The position numbers and the translations under genes are program-made. Positions 34,031-41,535 of a stretch of 64,000 nt of DNA are shown one piece after another. Each line of letters begins with the position of its first letter. Position 1 is the first letter of the stretch. The notes below the pieces were generated by a model. That model was not told where the DNA came from. It saw nothing but the letters and a program-made list of their open reading frames with translations, and made no database searches. Source of the stretch: Kitasatospora mediocidica KCTC 9733 (GTDB lineage Bacteria > Actinomycetota > Actinomycetes > Streptomycetales > Streptomycetaceae); contig NZ_JQLN01000006.1 of the NCBI RefSeq assembly GCF_000744225.1, positions 372,001 to 436,000 on the forward strand. The letters run 5' to 3'.

Positions 34031-34711
34031 CCAGAAGAAGACCGCCGTCATGCGCTTGTCCTCCAGGGTGGTGCCGCAGTAGCCGGTGGCGCTGTGGATC
34101 AGGTTGGCCTTGTAGAGCAGCAGGCGGTTGTACTTGGGCGGGACGTTCACGTCCTCGGTGAAGGCGTCGGGCGCGACGAACCGGGTGCCCAGCGCCTCCA
34201 CCAGGTTGTGGTGCGGGGCCGTCACCAGGTTGCCGCCGAGGACGCCGCCGGGAGCGCTCTGGCGGTAGAAGGCGGTGCCGCAGTCCTTGCGGGCCTGCGG
34301 GTTGAGGTAGAGCACCGCGGCGTAGCGGCACAGGGCGCGGGAGTCGGTGTGCGGGCGCGGTTCGCACTCGCCCTCGCCGACCACCTGGACGCAGTTGTGG
34401 TTGAGGGTCCCGAGGGTCCCGCCGCCGGGGGCCGTCTGGGGCCAGATCCGCCGTTCGCCCGTGGACTTGAGGACCAGCCGTTCCACGCGGGCCAGTTCGT
34501 CCGGTTCGAGGCCCGGCATCGTGCGCAGGCCCGGCCAGCTCTCGGGCTTGTGCGGGTAGCCCTCGATCCAGTCGTCCTTGGCCAGGCAGCGCGACCGTAC
34601 GGCGTCCGGGTCCGCCAGCACGTCGTCCAGCACCCAGTAGTCGCGCCCGCGGGTGGGCTTGCGGTACGGGAGGGTCGGCAGCGCCTGGGGCCTGCGTGGG
34701 GGTGGCGGCAT
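34022..34711 (-). CDS. DUF6445 family protein (2OG-Fe(II) oxygenase-like)
   Basis: 229 residues. PHTDSRALCRYAAVLYLNP carries an HxD pair and LIHSATGYCGTTLEDKRMTAVFFW the distal histidine and basic residue expected for a jelly-roll Fe(II)/2-oxoglutarate enzyme. The C-terminal phrase is the family hallmark. Substrate unknown; DUF6445 proteins are often near peptide or amino-acid pathways, but nothing here points to one. Confidence 0.75.
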   Translation of the reverse strand: MPPPPRRPQALPTLPYRKPTRGRDYWVLDDVLADPDAVRSRCLAKDDWIEGYPHKPESWPGLRTMPGLEPDELARVERLVLKSTGERRIWPQTAPGGGTLGTLNHNCVQVVGEGECEPRPHTDSRALCRYAAVLYLNPQARKDCGTAFYRQSAPGGVLGGNLVTAPHHNLVEALGTRFVAPDAFTEDVNVPPKYNRLLLYKANLIHSATGYCGTTLEDKRMTAVFFWMA

Positions 34712-34823
34712 GCGCCGACCCTACCGTCCGAACCGGCTGCCGGTCCCGTCGCGAACTGGTCAACTTTGCTGCGGAGCGGTGCTGTTGGACGGGCCCGCGG
34801 AGGCCCGCCCGGCCCGCCGGGGG

Positions 34824-35201
34824 TCAGTCGTGCCAGCTCCGCAGCAGGTCGGCGATGTCGGCGGCGGTGGTGTGGGGGTGCCGGAGCGCGGTGGCCAGGG
34901 CGGTGATCCGGTCCTGGTCGATCGTCACCGGGACGCCGTCGGCCCGCAGGTAGCCGTGCGCGACCGCGACGGCCACGCGCAGGTTGGCGTGCTCCAACCA
35001 GGGCAGTCGGCCCAGCGTGTGGGCCAGGGCGGCGGCCCGCGCGAACCGGTCGGCGTAGACGTCGCGGCCGGCCAGGACGGCCCGGTGCCGCTCGACCGCG
35101 GCCAGTGCCACACCGTGGTCGAGCGCGGCGGGGTCGTGCGGGCCGGCCCGTTCGACGACGTCCAGGATCCAGGAGAGGTCGACGTGCGGGGCGGGGATCA
35201 C
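34824..35201 (-). CDS. Fic/Doc-like toxin component, catalytically degenerate
   Basis: 125 residues with the size and helix pattern of Doc toxins. The Fic motif HxFx(D/E)GNxxR appears as LPWLEHANLRV (66-76): Asn73 and Arg75 are kept but the catalytic histidine is Leu and the Lys is Leu. Its start overlaps the antitoxin stop by 4 bp. Such genes are usually annotated as Fic-family toxin in Streptomyces; loss of the histidine argues against ordinary AMP or phosphate transfer. Confidence 0.7.
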   Translation of the reverse strand: MIPAPHVDLSWILDVVERAGPHDPAALDHGVALAAVERHRAVLAGRDVYADRFARAAALAHTLGRLPWLEHANLRVAVAVAHGYLRADGVPVTIDQDRITALATALRHPHTTAADIADLLRSWHD

Positions 35202-35410
35202 GCCGCGTTCTCGATACGGTCGATCAGATCGCCGTAGCCGTCCAGGATCTCCTGAGCGCCGGCCAGGAAGGCGGCCCGGACCCGCTCGTTGTCGTCCCGG
35301 ATCAGCTGGGCAACGTAGTCGTTCACCGGGATCCGCCGGGTCTCGGCGGCCTGCTTGGCCATGTCGGCGACGGAGTCGTCCATCCGCAGGTTCACTTGGG
35401 TCTTCGCCAT
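35198..35410 (-). CDS. ribbon-helix-helix antitoxin
   Basis: 70 residues beginning AKTQVNLRMDDSVADMAKQ, a ribbon-helix-helix DNA-binding N terminus, followed by a helical toxin-binding tail. It precedes and overlaps the Fic-like gene (ATGA). A perfect 12-bp palindrome 11 bp upstream of its start fits autorepression. Confidence 0.8.
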   Translation of the reverse strand: MAKTQVNLRMDDSVADMAKQAAETRRIPVNDYVAQLIRDDNERVRAAFLAGAQEILDGYGDLIDRIENAA

Positions 35411-35420
35411 GGCACGGAAG

Positions 35421-35780
35421 CTACCACGTGGTATCAGGTGCGGTAAGAGGCGTGGGGGAGGCGTTGGCGGTGCGGATCCAGCGGGCGAGGGCCCGCACGA
35501 GCTCCGGGCTGAGCTTGGCCGCCTGGCGCAGGACATCGACGTCGCCGAGTTGGAGCGGCACGTCGGCGTCGTCCAGCGCGGTGGCCAGGGCCGCCCAGCT
35601 GTCGACGTGCAGCGGGACGTGCAGGGTGTCGAGGGCGAGGGCCGCACCGGTCCGGGCCGGTGCGGCCTCGGTCCGCCGGGCGCTCGCCGGGGCAGGGGGG
35701 CTCTGCGGGCGGGGCAGGCGCAGGGACCAGTTCTCGCGCGGGTCGGGCAGCGGCCGGCGGGCGCCGGTGTGGCGGATCAC
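35421..35780 (-). CDS. hypothetical protein upstream of the antitoxin
   Basis: 119 residues. The Pro/Arg-rich N terminus is followed by a better-formed part, LALDTLHVPLHVDSWAALAT and LRQAAKLSPELVRALARWI, that looks genuine. The start GTG 35780 has only a weak ribosome binding site. Its stop codon lies in the antitoxin operator. Function unknown. Confidence 0.45.
   Translation of the reverse strand: MIRHTGARRPLPDPRENWSLRLPRPQSPPAPASARRTEAAPARTGAALALDTLHVPLHVDSWAALATALDDADVPLQLGDVDVLRQAAKLSPELVRALARWIRTANASPTPLTAPDTTW
35422..35433. promoter_or_regulatory. palindromic operator of the toxin-antitoxin pair
   Basis: TACCACGTGGTA, a perfect 12-bp palindrome, 11 bp upstream of the antitoxin start. 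RHH antitoxins bind short palindromes in their own promoter. It also encodes the last residues and stop of the gene upstream. Confidence 0.65.
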
Positions 35781-35850
35781 CCATGTCCAACGACGCGGCG
35801 GCCCTCCGGGACACGGGGGCAGCCGCGGTCGGGGAGCGGGCCGGGACGGC

Positions 35851-36066
35851 CTAGGCCTCGTACTCCCCGAGCTGGACGCGGACGATCAGCCGGGCCTTGT
35901 ACAGCTGCTGGAGGTCGCGGCGGACGGTGCGCTGCTCGGGCATGGGGTCGTACGTCTGCTGAGCCCGGCGCCAGTCCCAGGTGCCGCCGCCCTGCCGCAT
36001 GGTCTGCAACAGCTTCTGGCGACGCTCGGTGGCTGAGGTGGTGGGGGTGCTCTGCTGGTCGGTCAT
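35851..36066 (-). CDS. small winged-helix-like DNA-binding protein
   Basis: 71 residues. ERRQKLLQTMRQGGGTWDWR and EQRTVRRDLQQLYKARLIVR give a compact helix-turn-helix plus wing and little else. ATG 36066 is preferred because a perfect palindrome and GAGAG lie just upstream; an ATG at 36105 would place the palindrome inside the gene. Probably an autoregulated transcription factor. Confidence 0.65.
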   Translation of the reverse strand: MTDQQSTPTTSATERRQKLLQTMRQGGGTWDWRRAQQTYDPMPEQRTVRRDLQQLYKARLIVRVQLGEYEA

Positions 36067-36079
36067 GCACTCATTCTCT

Positions 36080-36093
36080 CGCACGATCGTGCG
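36080..36093. promoter_or_regulatory. 14-bp palindromic operator
   Basis: CGCACGATCGTGCG, perfect two-fold symmetry, 13 bp upstream of the small winged-helix gene start. Likely its own binding site. Confidence 0.6.
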
Positions 36094-36119
36094 GGTGTTC
36101 TCCATCGGCCCGACGGTGG

Positions 36120-36701
36120 TCAGGGCATCGACAGGAGCGCCCGGGCGGCGGCCTGGGCCTGGCGGGCCGGCTCGGACGTCCCGGTGATCGCGGCGGTGGT
36201 GATCGCGCCCTCGGTGAGCAGGGCGAGCTGGGCCGCGAGCCGGTCCGCGCGGGCGGCGTCGGCGCGGGCGGGTGTGGTCTGCCGGGCCAGTTCGGCCAGA
36301 TAGCGGTGGAAGGCGGCCTTGTGGTCGGCGACCGCCTCGACGACGCCGGGGGAGCTCGCGCCGAGTTCGCCGAAGGCGTTGACGAACGCGCAGCCGCGGA
36401 ACTCCGGTTCGGCGAACCAGCCTTCCAGCCAGTCGAAGACGGCCAGGACGCGCCCGCGCGGGTCGGGCCGGGCGTCCGCGTACCGGGACAGCGACAGCAG
36501 CCAGCTGGTGTCGCGCCGACGCAGGTAGGCCTCCACCAGGTCGGTCTTGGAGGGGAAGAGCTGGTAGAGGCGTTTGAGCGGGATGCCGGAGGCGCTGCGG
36601 ATCTCGTCCATGCCCACGCTCTGCACGCCGCGGGCGTAGAAGAGCGACTCGGCCGCGTCGAGTGCGGCCGTCCGCGCGGTGTCCGGATCCACTGTCGCCA
36701 C
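36120..36701 (-). CDS. TetR/AcrR-family regulator
   Basis: 193 residues. The N-terminal helix-turn-helix reads ALDAAESLFYARGVQSVGMD and IRSASGIPLKRLYQLFPSK, standard for TetR. The ligand-binding part has EFRGCAFVNAFGELG, with a cysteine seen in TetR_C_33-like members. GTG 36701 is the likely start. It is divergent from a DUF1348 gene with two matching operators between them. Confidence 0.88.
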   Translation of the reverse strand: MATVDPDTARTAALDAAESLFYARGVQSVGMDEIRSASGIPLKRLYQLFPSKTDLVEAYLRRRDTSWLLSLSRYADARPDPRGRVLAVFDWLEGWFAEPEFRGCAFVNAFGELGASSPGVVEAVADHKAAFHRYLAELARQTTPARADAARADRLAAQLALLTEGAITTAAITGTSEPARQAQAAARALLSMP

Positions 36702-36753
36702 TGCCTGCCACCCCTGTCCGTGCGTCGCCTGCGTCCGAGTGCGCCGCCTACTT

Positions 36754-36769
36754 GAGAACCACCGTTCTC
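36754..36769. promoter_or_regulatory. TetR operator 1
   Basis: GAGAAC-CACC-GTTCTC inverted repeat in the divergent promoter between the TetR and DUF1348 genes. The same half-sites recur at 36789. Confidence 0.7.
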
Positions 36770-36787
36770 CTAGCGTACCGTCGATCG

Positions 36788-36805
36788 CGAGAACGCTCGT
36801 TCTCG
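36788..36805. promoter_or_regulatory. TetR operator 2
   Basis: CGAGAAC-GCTC-GTTCTCG, same arms and spacing as operator 1, 35 bp further right and 20 bp before the DUF1348 start. Two sites allow separate control of both directions. Confidence 0.7.
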
Positions 36806-36824
36806 CCACAGTGAGGAGTCCGCC

Positions 36825-37247
36825 ATGACCGTCCGTCCGCCCGCCCCTCCCTTCACCGAACAGACCGCGCGGCAGAAGGTGCAGGCCGCCGAGGACGCCT
36901 GGAACAGCCGCGACCCCGAGCGCATCGCGCTCGCCTACACCGAGGATTCCGAGTGGCGCAACCGTGACCGGTTCCTCACCGGCCGCGCGGAGATCGTCGC
37001 GTTCCTGCGCGACAAGTGGCAGCGCGAGCTGGACTACCGGCTGCGCAAGGAGCTCTGGGCCTTCACCGGTGACCGCATCGCGGTGCGCTTCGAGTACGAG
37101 TGGCACGACGCCGCCGGCCAGTGGTGGCGCAGCTACGGCAACGAGAACTGGGAGTTCGACGCCGACGGCCTGATGCGCAAGCGCTTCGCGAGCATCAACG
37201 ACCTGCCCATCGACGAGGCCGAACGCCGGGTCCTGGCACCGGAGTAG
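36825..37247 (+). CDS. DUF1348 (NTF2-like/SnoaL-fold) protein
   Basis: 140 residues. AEDAWNSRDPERIALAYTED, WRNRDRFLTGRAEIVAFL and GNENWEFDADGLMRKRFASIND are the DUF1348 signature, a small NTF2-like fold of unknown chemistry, commonly controlled by a divergent TetR protein as here. Confidence 0.9.
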   Translation: MTVRPPAPPFTEQTARQKVQAAEDAWNSRDPERIALAYTEDSEWRNRDRFLTGRAEIVAFLRDKWQRELDYRLRKELWAFTGDRIAVRFEYEWHDAAGQWWRSYGNENWEFDADGLMRKRFASINDLPIDEAERRVLAPE

Positions 37248-37299
37248 GGCATACGGCTGCGGCACGCCCCGCCTGGGGTGAGGCGTGCCGGGGACCGGT

Positions 37300-37524
37300 T
37301 CAGTGGCCGAGCAGGCCGGCCAGGTCGGAGCCGAGGTTGGCGACCTTGGTGAGGTCCCCGACGTCGCTGATGCCCCCGACGGGGATGCTGTAGGTATGGC
37401 CTCCGCGCGAGGGGGAGGGGTAGGCGGTGGTGTTGGCGGCCGCCGCGGTCGCGGTCGTGGCGGCGGCCAGGGCGGCGGCGCCGAGCAGGGCGACGGCGAG
37501 GGCGGTTCGGACGGCGGTGCGCAT
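37300..37524 (-). CDS. small secreted protein
   Basis: 74 residues: signal peptide (about 1-29, ending ATTATAAAA) and a short mature part with GGHTYSIPVGGISDVGDL. GGAGG lies 5 bp before ATG 37524. Size and composition recall small cell-surface proteins, but it has neither chaplin nor rodlin motifs. Function unknown. Confidence 0.65.
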   Translation of the reverse strand: MRTAVRTALAVALLGAAALAAATTATAAAANTTAYPSPSRGGHTYSIPVGGISDVGDLTKVANLGSDLAGLLGH

Positions 37525-37685
37525 CGGGGCCTCCGTGGGTAGCGGGTGTCGCGCTGTCTAACCGTCGCCGCGCTGCGCGGTCACGGGTGGCGGCCGGTGG
37601 GAGCCACGGCGGAACAGGTGAAGCACAGCCCGGGCCCGCGCACGTCGGCGCTCCTGCGGGGGAGTGGCGGGTCAGGGTGGACGAC

Positions 37686-39965
37686 ATGGCGCTCCTCCCC
37701 GCTCGGTCCCTCGCGCGGCTGCTGTCGGCCGCGCTGCTCCTGACGTCGGCGGCGGCCTGCCCCGCAGCAGCCGCCGGTAGCCCCGCGTTCGACACCGCCC
37801 CCGCCCTGGCGAGCCTGGCGCGGCTGCTGCCCGACCGGGTGGCGGCGCAGTTCACGCTCGTCCCGGAGGCCGGGCCGGACGGCGGCGACGACGCCTTCTC
37901 GCTGAGCGGACCGGCCGGCGCGGTCCGGGTCGGCGGGACCTCGCCGGCCACTCTGCTGACGGGGGTCGGGTGGTACCTGGAGCACGTCGCGGGCGTCGAC
38001 GTCGGCTGGCCGGGGGACAGCCTCGGCCGGCTGCCCGCCGTCCTGCCCGCCGTGACCGGGAGGATCACCCGGACGGCCCTGGTGCCGCACCGCTACGCGC
38101 TGAACGACACCGACGACGGCTACTCGGGCGCCTACCGCGACTTCGACGCCTACCAGCACGAGATCGACCTGTTGGCCCTGCACGGCGTCAACGAGGTCTT
38201 CGTCCAGCAGGGCGCGGAGTACCCGTACTACCGCGCGCTCCAGCAGTTCGGCTACCGCCCGGACGAGCTGCGTTCCTGGATCCCGGCCCCGGCGCACCAG
38301 AGCTGGTGGCTGCTGCAGAACATGAGCGGCTTCGGCGGCCCGGTCTCCGACCGGCTGATCCGCGACCGCGCCGCGCTCGGGCGCCGGATCGCCGACCAAC
38401 TGCGCTCGCTCGGCATGACCCCGGTGCTCCCGGGCTTCTTCGGCACCGTCCCGCCCGGCTTCGCGGCCCGCAACCCGACGGCGCACGTCGTGGGGCAGGG
38501 CGACTGGGTCGGCTTCGAGCGGCCGGACTGGCTGGACCCGGCCGGTCCGGTCTTCGACCGGCTCGCCGCCGCCTACTACGCCTGCCAGCGCGCCGCGTTC
38601 GGCGGCAGCACCGCCTACAAGATGGACCCGCTGCACGAGGGCGGCAGCCCCGCCGGGGTGGACGTGGGCGCGGCCGCCCGGGCCGTCCAGAGTGCGCTGG
38701 AGGCGGCCCACCCCGGCGCGACCTGGGTGGTGCTGGGCTGGGAGGACAACCCGTCGGCCGCCCTGCTCGGCGGCGTCGACCGGAGCCGGATGCTGGTCGT
38801 CGACGGCCTCTCGGACCGGCTGGACGGCCTGGACCGCGAGGCTCAGTGGGCCGGGACCCCGTACGCGTTCGGGAGCATCGACAACTTCGGCGGGCACACC
38901 ACCCTCGGCGCGAACACCGGGGTCTGGACCGCGCGGTTCCCGCAGTGGCTGGGCCGTCCCGGCAGCCGGCTGGCGGGCCTGGCCTACCTGCCGGAGGCCA
39001 CCGGCGGCAATCCGGCCGCGTTCGAGCTGTTCACCCAACTCGCCTGGCAGCCGGGGCCGATCGACCGGGCGGACTGGTTCGCGGCCTACGCGGCCCGCCG
39101 CTACGGCGGCGTCGACCCGCACACCGCGGCGGCCTGGGACCTGCTGCGGCGCGGACCGTACGGCATGCCGTCCGGCACCTGGAGCGAGGCGCAGGACAGC
39201 CTGTTCTCCGCTCGGCCGGCCCTGACCGCGGCCACCGCGGCGACCTGGAGCCCGACCGCCGCGCGCTACGACCCGGCCACCGTGCGGCAGGCGCTGGACC
39301 AGCTGCTGCTGGCCCCCGCCGAGCTGCGGGCCACCGACGCCTACCGCTTCGACCTGGTGGACGTCGCCCGGCAGGCGCTCACCAACCGGGCGCGCGACCT
39401 GCTGCCGCAGATCGCCGCCGCCTACGGCGCTGGGGACCTGCCACGGTTCCGCGAGCTGACGGCGCGCTGGGACGGTGACGAGCAGCTGCTCGACCGGCTG
39501 GTCGCGAGCGACCCGCGGTTCCTGCTCGGCCCGTGGCTGGCCGGTGCCTGTGCCCGTGGGGCCTCGCCGCAGGAGCGCGACCGGTGGGAGTACGACGCCC
39601 GGTCGATCCTCACCACCTGGGCCGGACGTGGGCCCAGCGAGGCCGGCGTGCACGACTACGCCGACCGCGAGTGGTCCGGCCTGGTCCGCGACCTGTACGC
39701 GAAGCGCTGGGCCGACTACTTCGCCACGCTGGACACCGCGCTGGTGACCGGCGCGGCCCCGGCCGCGATCGACTGGTTCGCCTTCGACGACGCCTGGGCC
39801 CACCGCACCGACCGCTACCCCACCGTTCCCGCCGGTGACCCGGTCGCGCTGGCGGCCGAGGTCCGCGACGCGCTCGGCGCGCCCGGGGAGCCCGGCACTG
39901 GTCCGTCCGGGCGCCCGGACGGACCAGTGCCGGTCGCGGCGGGAACCCCGGCCGGGCGAGTGTGA
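37686..39965 (+). CDS. alpha-N-acetylglucosaminidase, GH89 (NAGLU-like)
   Basis: About 759 residues. An N-terminal signal peptide (lipid-like stretch LARLLSAALLLTSAAACPAA) is followed by the small NAGLU domain, the catalytic barrel with WPGDSLGRLP, LALHGVNEVFVQQGAE, YKMDPLHEGGSP and VLGWEDNPSA, and the helical C-terminal domain. GH89 removes terminal alpha-GlcNAc from glycans. The final 25 codons run through a 42-bp perfect palindrome, so the tail is probably not functional. ATG 37686 follows AGGGTGG. Confidence 0.88.
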   Translation: MALLPARSLARLLSAALLLTSAAACPAAAAGSPAFDTAPALASLARLLPDRVAAQFTLVPEAGPDGGDDAFSLSGPAGAVRVGGTSPATLLTGVGWYLEHVAGVDVGWPGDSLGRLPAVLPAVTGRITRTALVPHRYALNDTDDGYSGAYRDFDAYQHEIDLLALHGVNEVFVQQGAEYPYYRALQQFGYRPDELRSWIPAPAHQSWWLLQNMSGFGGPVSDRLIRDRAALGRRIADQLRSLGMTPVLPGFFGTVPPGFAARNPTAHVVGQGDWVGFERPDWLDPAGPVFDRLAAAYYACQRAAFGGSTAYKMDPLHEGGSPAGVDVGAAARAVQSALEAAHPGATWVVLGWEDNPSAALLGGVDRSRMLVVDGLSDRLDGLDREAQWAGTPYAFGSIDNFGGHTTLGANTGVWTARFPQWLGRPGSRLAGLAYLPEATGGNPAAFELFTQLAWQPGPIDRADWFAAYAARRYGGVDPHTAAAWDLLRRGPYGMPSGTWSEAQDSLFSARPALTAATAATWSPTAARYDPATVRQALDQLLLAPAELRATDAYRFDLVDVARQALTNRARDLLPQIAAAYGAGDLPRFRELTARWDGDEQLLDRLVASDPRFLLGPWLAGACARGASPQERDRWEYDARSILTTWAGRGPSEAGVHDYADREWSGLVRDLYAKRWADYFATLDTALVTGAAPAAIDWFAFDDAWAHRTDRYPTVPAGDPVALAAEVRDALGAPGEPGTGPSGRPDGPVPVAAGTPAGRV
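39892..39933. terminator. 42-bp perfect palindrome in the end of the GH89 gene
   Basis: 21-bp arms with no spacer, centred at 39912/39913, immediately before the GH89 stop at 39963-39965. Such loop-free GC hairpins without a U-tract act as terminators in Streptomyces. That it is translated as part of the gene is unusual. Confidence 0.6.
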
Positions 39966-40014
39966 GGGCAGCAGGTGCGGGACCGGTTCCGCGCCGTTGA
40001 CCCAGGGTGGACTT

Positions 40015-40623
40015 GTGGACAGAAGGCACTCGCGCGCGGTCACCACCGGCGCGGTCGTCGCCGCGGCGGTGACGGTCGCGGTCGGCCTGTCGGCGTGCAG
40101 CAGCTCCTCGACCAGCTCCTCCGCGAGCTCGTCGGGCGCCACGTCGTCGTTCTCGCCCAACACCGCCTCGTTCTCCGGATCGCCGCCGTCCGCGCTGGCC
40201 TCGAACGCCTCGGCGGCGAAGTCGGCGGTGTCGGCCGCCGCCTCGTCCGCCGGGGCTGCCGCGGCCTCCTTCGAGGCGTCGGTCTCGGCGGCCGGTGCGA
40301 GCGCCAAGGCGGCGGCCACCGCCGCGCTGGCCTCGGTGACCGGCCCCGGCAACGCCATCGGCGACGTGACGCTGACCGGCGTGCCCACCAGCACCACCGG
40401 CGGCGCCAACGCGGCGATCGTGACGATCACCAACAGCACCTCGGCCGCCGCCTCGTACGCGGTGAAGGTCGAGTTCGACGACTCCTCCGGCACGGCGGTG
40501 GACACCGACGTGGTTGGCGTGCAGAACCTCGCGCCGGGCCAGAAGGCCGCGCCGATCGCCGCCAGCGGCAAGGACGTCGGGGTGACGCTGACCCCGCGGG
40601 TCGTCCAGGCCCAGCGCTACTGA
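40015..40623 (+). CDS. secreted lipoprotein, low-complexity N-terminal half
   Basis: 202 residues with a lipoprotein signal peptide whose lipobox is LSAC (about residue 29), then a long Ser/Ala-rich region and a C-terminal beta domain (about 105-202, GNAIGDVTLTGVPTSTTGGA onward) resembling FxLYD-type secreted domains. GTG 40015 follows AGGGTGG. Function unknown. Confidence 0.72.
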   Translation: MDRRHSRAVTTGAVVAAAVTVAVGLSACSSSSTSSSASSSGATSSFSPNTASFSGSPPSALASNASAAKSAVSAAASSAGAAAASFEASVSAAGASAKAAATAALASVTGPGNAIGDVTLTGVPTSTTGGANAAIVTITNSTSAAASYAVKVEFDDSSGTAVDTDVVGVQNLAPGQKAAPIAASGKDVGVTLTPRVVQAQRY

Positions 40624-40721
40624 CGCCGACCGGCGCAGAGCGGCGTCGGCTGGCTTCGGGCGGTTCGGCGGCGCAGGCTGGAAGGGCCTCTCGTCCACGA
40701 CAGCAGGAGGAGGAAGCTGTG

Positions 40722-41165
40722 ATGGGTGCGGAACACGGACCTGTGGAGTACATCGTCGTCGCCTTTCCGGGCTCCCGGTTCAGCGGCGCGATCATGCCGG
40801 AGCTGAAGAAGCTCGTGGACGGCGGAATCGTCCGGATCATGGATCTCGCCTTCGTCAAACGGGACGACGACGGGACAGTGCGGTTCCTGGAGCTGGAGAC
40901 CGTGGACGCTGAGGAGGCGGCGCTCTTCGCCGACCTCGACGGCGAGGTCGGCGGGCTGCTCAGCGAGGAGGACCTGTTGCTGATCGCCGAGGAGATCCCG
41001 GCCGGGTCCTCGGCGGCGTTGCTGGTCTGGGAGAACACCTGGGCCGCCGCGACCGTCGCCGCGATCCGCGAGGCCGGCGGCGTCCTGGTGGCGCACGAGC
41101 GCGTTCCCGTCCACGTGCTCGAACAGGATCTGCTGGCCATCTCCACGGCGGGAGCGGTGTCATGA
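40722..41165 (+). CDS. DUF6325 family protein
   Basis: 147 residues. GPVEYIVVAFPGSRFSGAIM, then LKKLVDGGIVRIMDLAFVKR and SSAALLVWENTWAAATVAAI are the family signature. AGGAGGAGG precedes the start. It is followed with a 4-bp overlap by a SHOCT gene, the usual partner in actinomycetes. Function unknown, possibly envelope or stress related. Confidence 0.85.
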   Translation: MGAEHGPVEYIVVAFPGSRFSGAIMPELKKLVDGGIVRIMDLAFVKRDDDGTVRFLELETVDAEEAALFADLDGEVGGLLSEEDLLLIAEEIPAGSSAALLVWENTWAAATVAAIREAGGVLVAHERVPVHVLEQDLLAISTAGAVS

Positions 41166-41472
41166 TCGGCCGGCGGATGGCACGTGGTGGACGGCCCGGG
41201 CTGATCGGCGCGGCCGCGCGGACCGCCGTGGTGGCCGGGACGGCGACCGCGGTGAGCGGCCGGGTCGCCGCGCGTCAGCAGGACCGCGCCGCCGCCCAGG
41301 AGGCTGCCGCCGCGCCCCGCCGCCGCCCGTCGCCGCGCCGGCCGCCGCCGCGCCCCCGGCGCTGGACGACGCGGCGCTGTCGTCGCTGGAGCGGCTGGCC
41401 GGACTCCGCGACCAGGGCGTGCTCTCCGACAGCGAGTTCGCGGCCGCGAAGCAGCGGGTCCTGGGCCTCTGA
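41162..41472 (+). pseudogene. SHOCT-domain protein with a frameshift
   Basis: The start MIGRRMARGGRPGLIGAAAR and the C-terminal SHOCT domain (ALSSLERLAGLRDQGVLSD, ending FAAAKQRVLGL and TGA 41470-41472) are in different frames. The shift lies in the CG-rich linker around 41300-41340. It may be a real loss or a sequence error in a homopolymer-rich region. Partner of the DUF6325 gene. Confidence 0.75.
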
Positions 41473-41535
41473 GTCCAGAGCCGCGGCGGGGACCGTCGCG
41501 CCCGCGCTGAACTGCGGGTCTGTCAGAATCGCGCT

